A stretch of 13,204 nt of DNA. Origin: Minisyncoccota bacterium. Lineage in GTDB: Bacteria; Patescibacteriota; Minisyncoccia; Phycocordibacterales; UBA9973. The DNA is taken from assembly GCA_018060905.1 (NCBI GenBank), contig JAGOVD010000012.1, positions 1 through 13,204 of the forward strand, read 5' to 3'. The position numbers and the translations under genes were made by a program. How positions within the stretch are numbered: the stretch's first letter is position 1; each line of letters starts with the position of its first letter. The notes beneath the pieces were generated by a model that did not search any database, was not told the origin of the DNA, and was given only the letters and a program-made list of their open reading frames with translations. This document shows, piece by piece, positions 13,157-13,204 of the stretch.

Positions 13157-13204
13157 TTAGCGGTGTCTGAGAGAGACGGTTTTGCCATCCTTCTTGCGCT
13201 TCTT
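13157..13204 (-). CDS. C-terminal end of an unidentified basic protein (truncated by window edge)
   Basis: The last 15 residues, KKRKKDGKTVSLRHR, followed by TAA. The strong Lys/Arg content suggests a nucleic-acid-binding or ribosomal protein, but I cannot assign a family from so short a tail. The palindromic terminator 9 bp after the stop supports this reading frame over the other two. Another frame is open through the palindrome, so certainty is limited. Confidence 0.4.
   Translation of the reverse strand, partial: KKRKKDGKTVSLRHR

Overview
The window looks like a chromosomal segment of a Patescibacteria / Candidate Phyla Radiation bacterium, probably of the Parcubacteria type. This rests on inference from gene content: compact single-copy housekeeping genes in unusual order (dnaB-recR, a solitary rplU without rpmA, corA-cysS, lysS, dnaJ), many short AT-rich intergenic gaps without clear Shine-Dalgarno sequences, ACTAC/AGTAG low-complexity spacers, and a small secreted protein whose C-terminal pattern I associate with this group. 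No rRNA or tRNA gene, CRISPR array or prophage is visible.

Layout. Positions 1-1817 (+) carry the end of the replicative helicase dnaB and recR, 9 bp apart. Ribosomal protein L21 (rplU) follows on the minus strand at 1842-2240, separated from recR by a small hairpin terminator. A divergent promoter region (2241-2351) leads to corA and cysS on the plus strand, ending at a 92-nt imperfect hairpin (4651-4742). From there to the right edge all genes are on the minus strand. In transcription order from the right they are: the tail of an unidentified basic protein, a REP-associated tyrosine transposase flanked by two identical 23-bp palindromes, dnaJ, a secreted 140-aa protein, a previously uncalled 53-residue two-helix membrane protein (10480-10641), lysS, an S-adenosylmethionine-decarboxylase-like gene (speD-like), an EamA/DMT transporter, a DUF2156 (LPG-synthase C-terminal-like) acyl/aminoacyltransferase candidate, and an orphan membrane histidine kinase.

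How the genes work together. dnaB/recR serve replication and recombinational repair; rplU, cysS and lysS serve translation; dnaJ serves protein folding; corA moves divalent cations. The accessory part is the interesting one. lysS, speD-like and eamA are close enough to be one operon (gaps of 16 and 5 bp), which suggests production and movement of a small amine. The eamA terminator contains the -35 box of the next gene. The 10.4-11.3 kb segment is AT-rich and holds two monocistronic genes, each with a near-consensus promoter (17-bp spacer) and its own terminator; one promoter is overlaid by a 27-bp perfect palindrome. Several other genes have a -10 box only 7-11 nt before the start codon, which predicts leaderless or nearly leaderless mRNAs.

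No intergenic stretch exceeds about 151 bp. No computed searches were run; family names come from motif recognition in the translated sequence.
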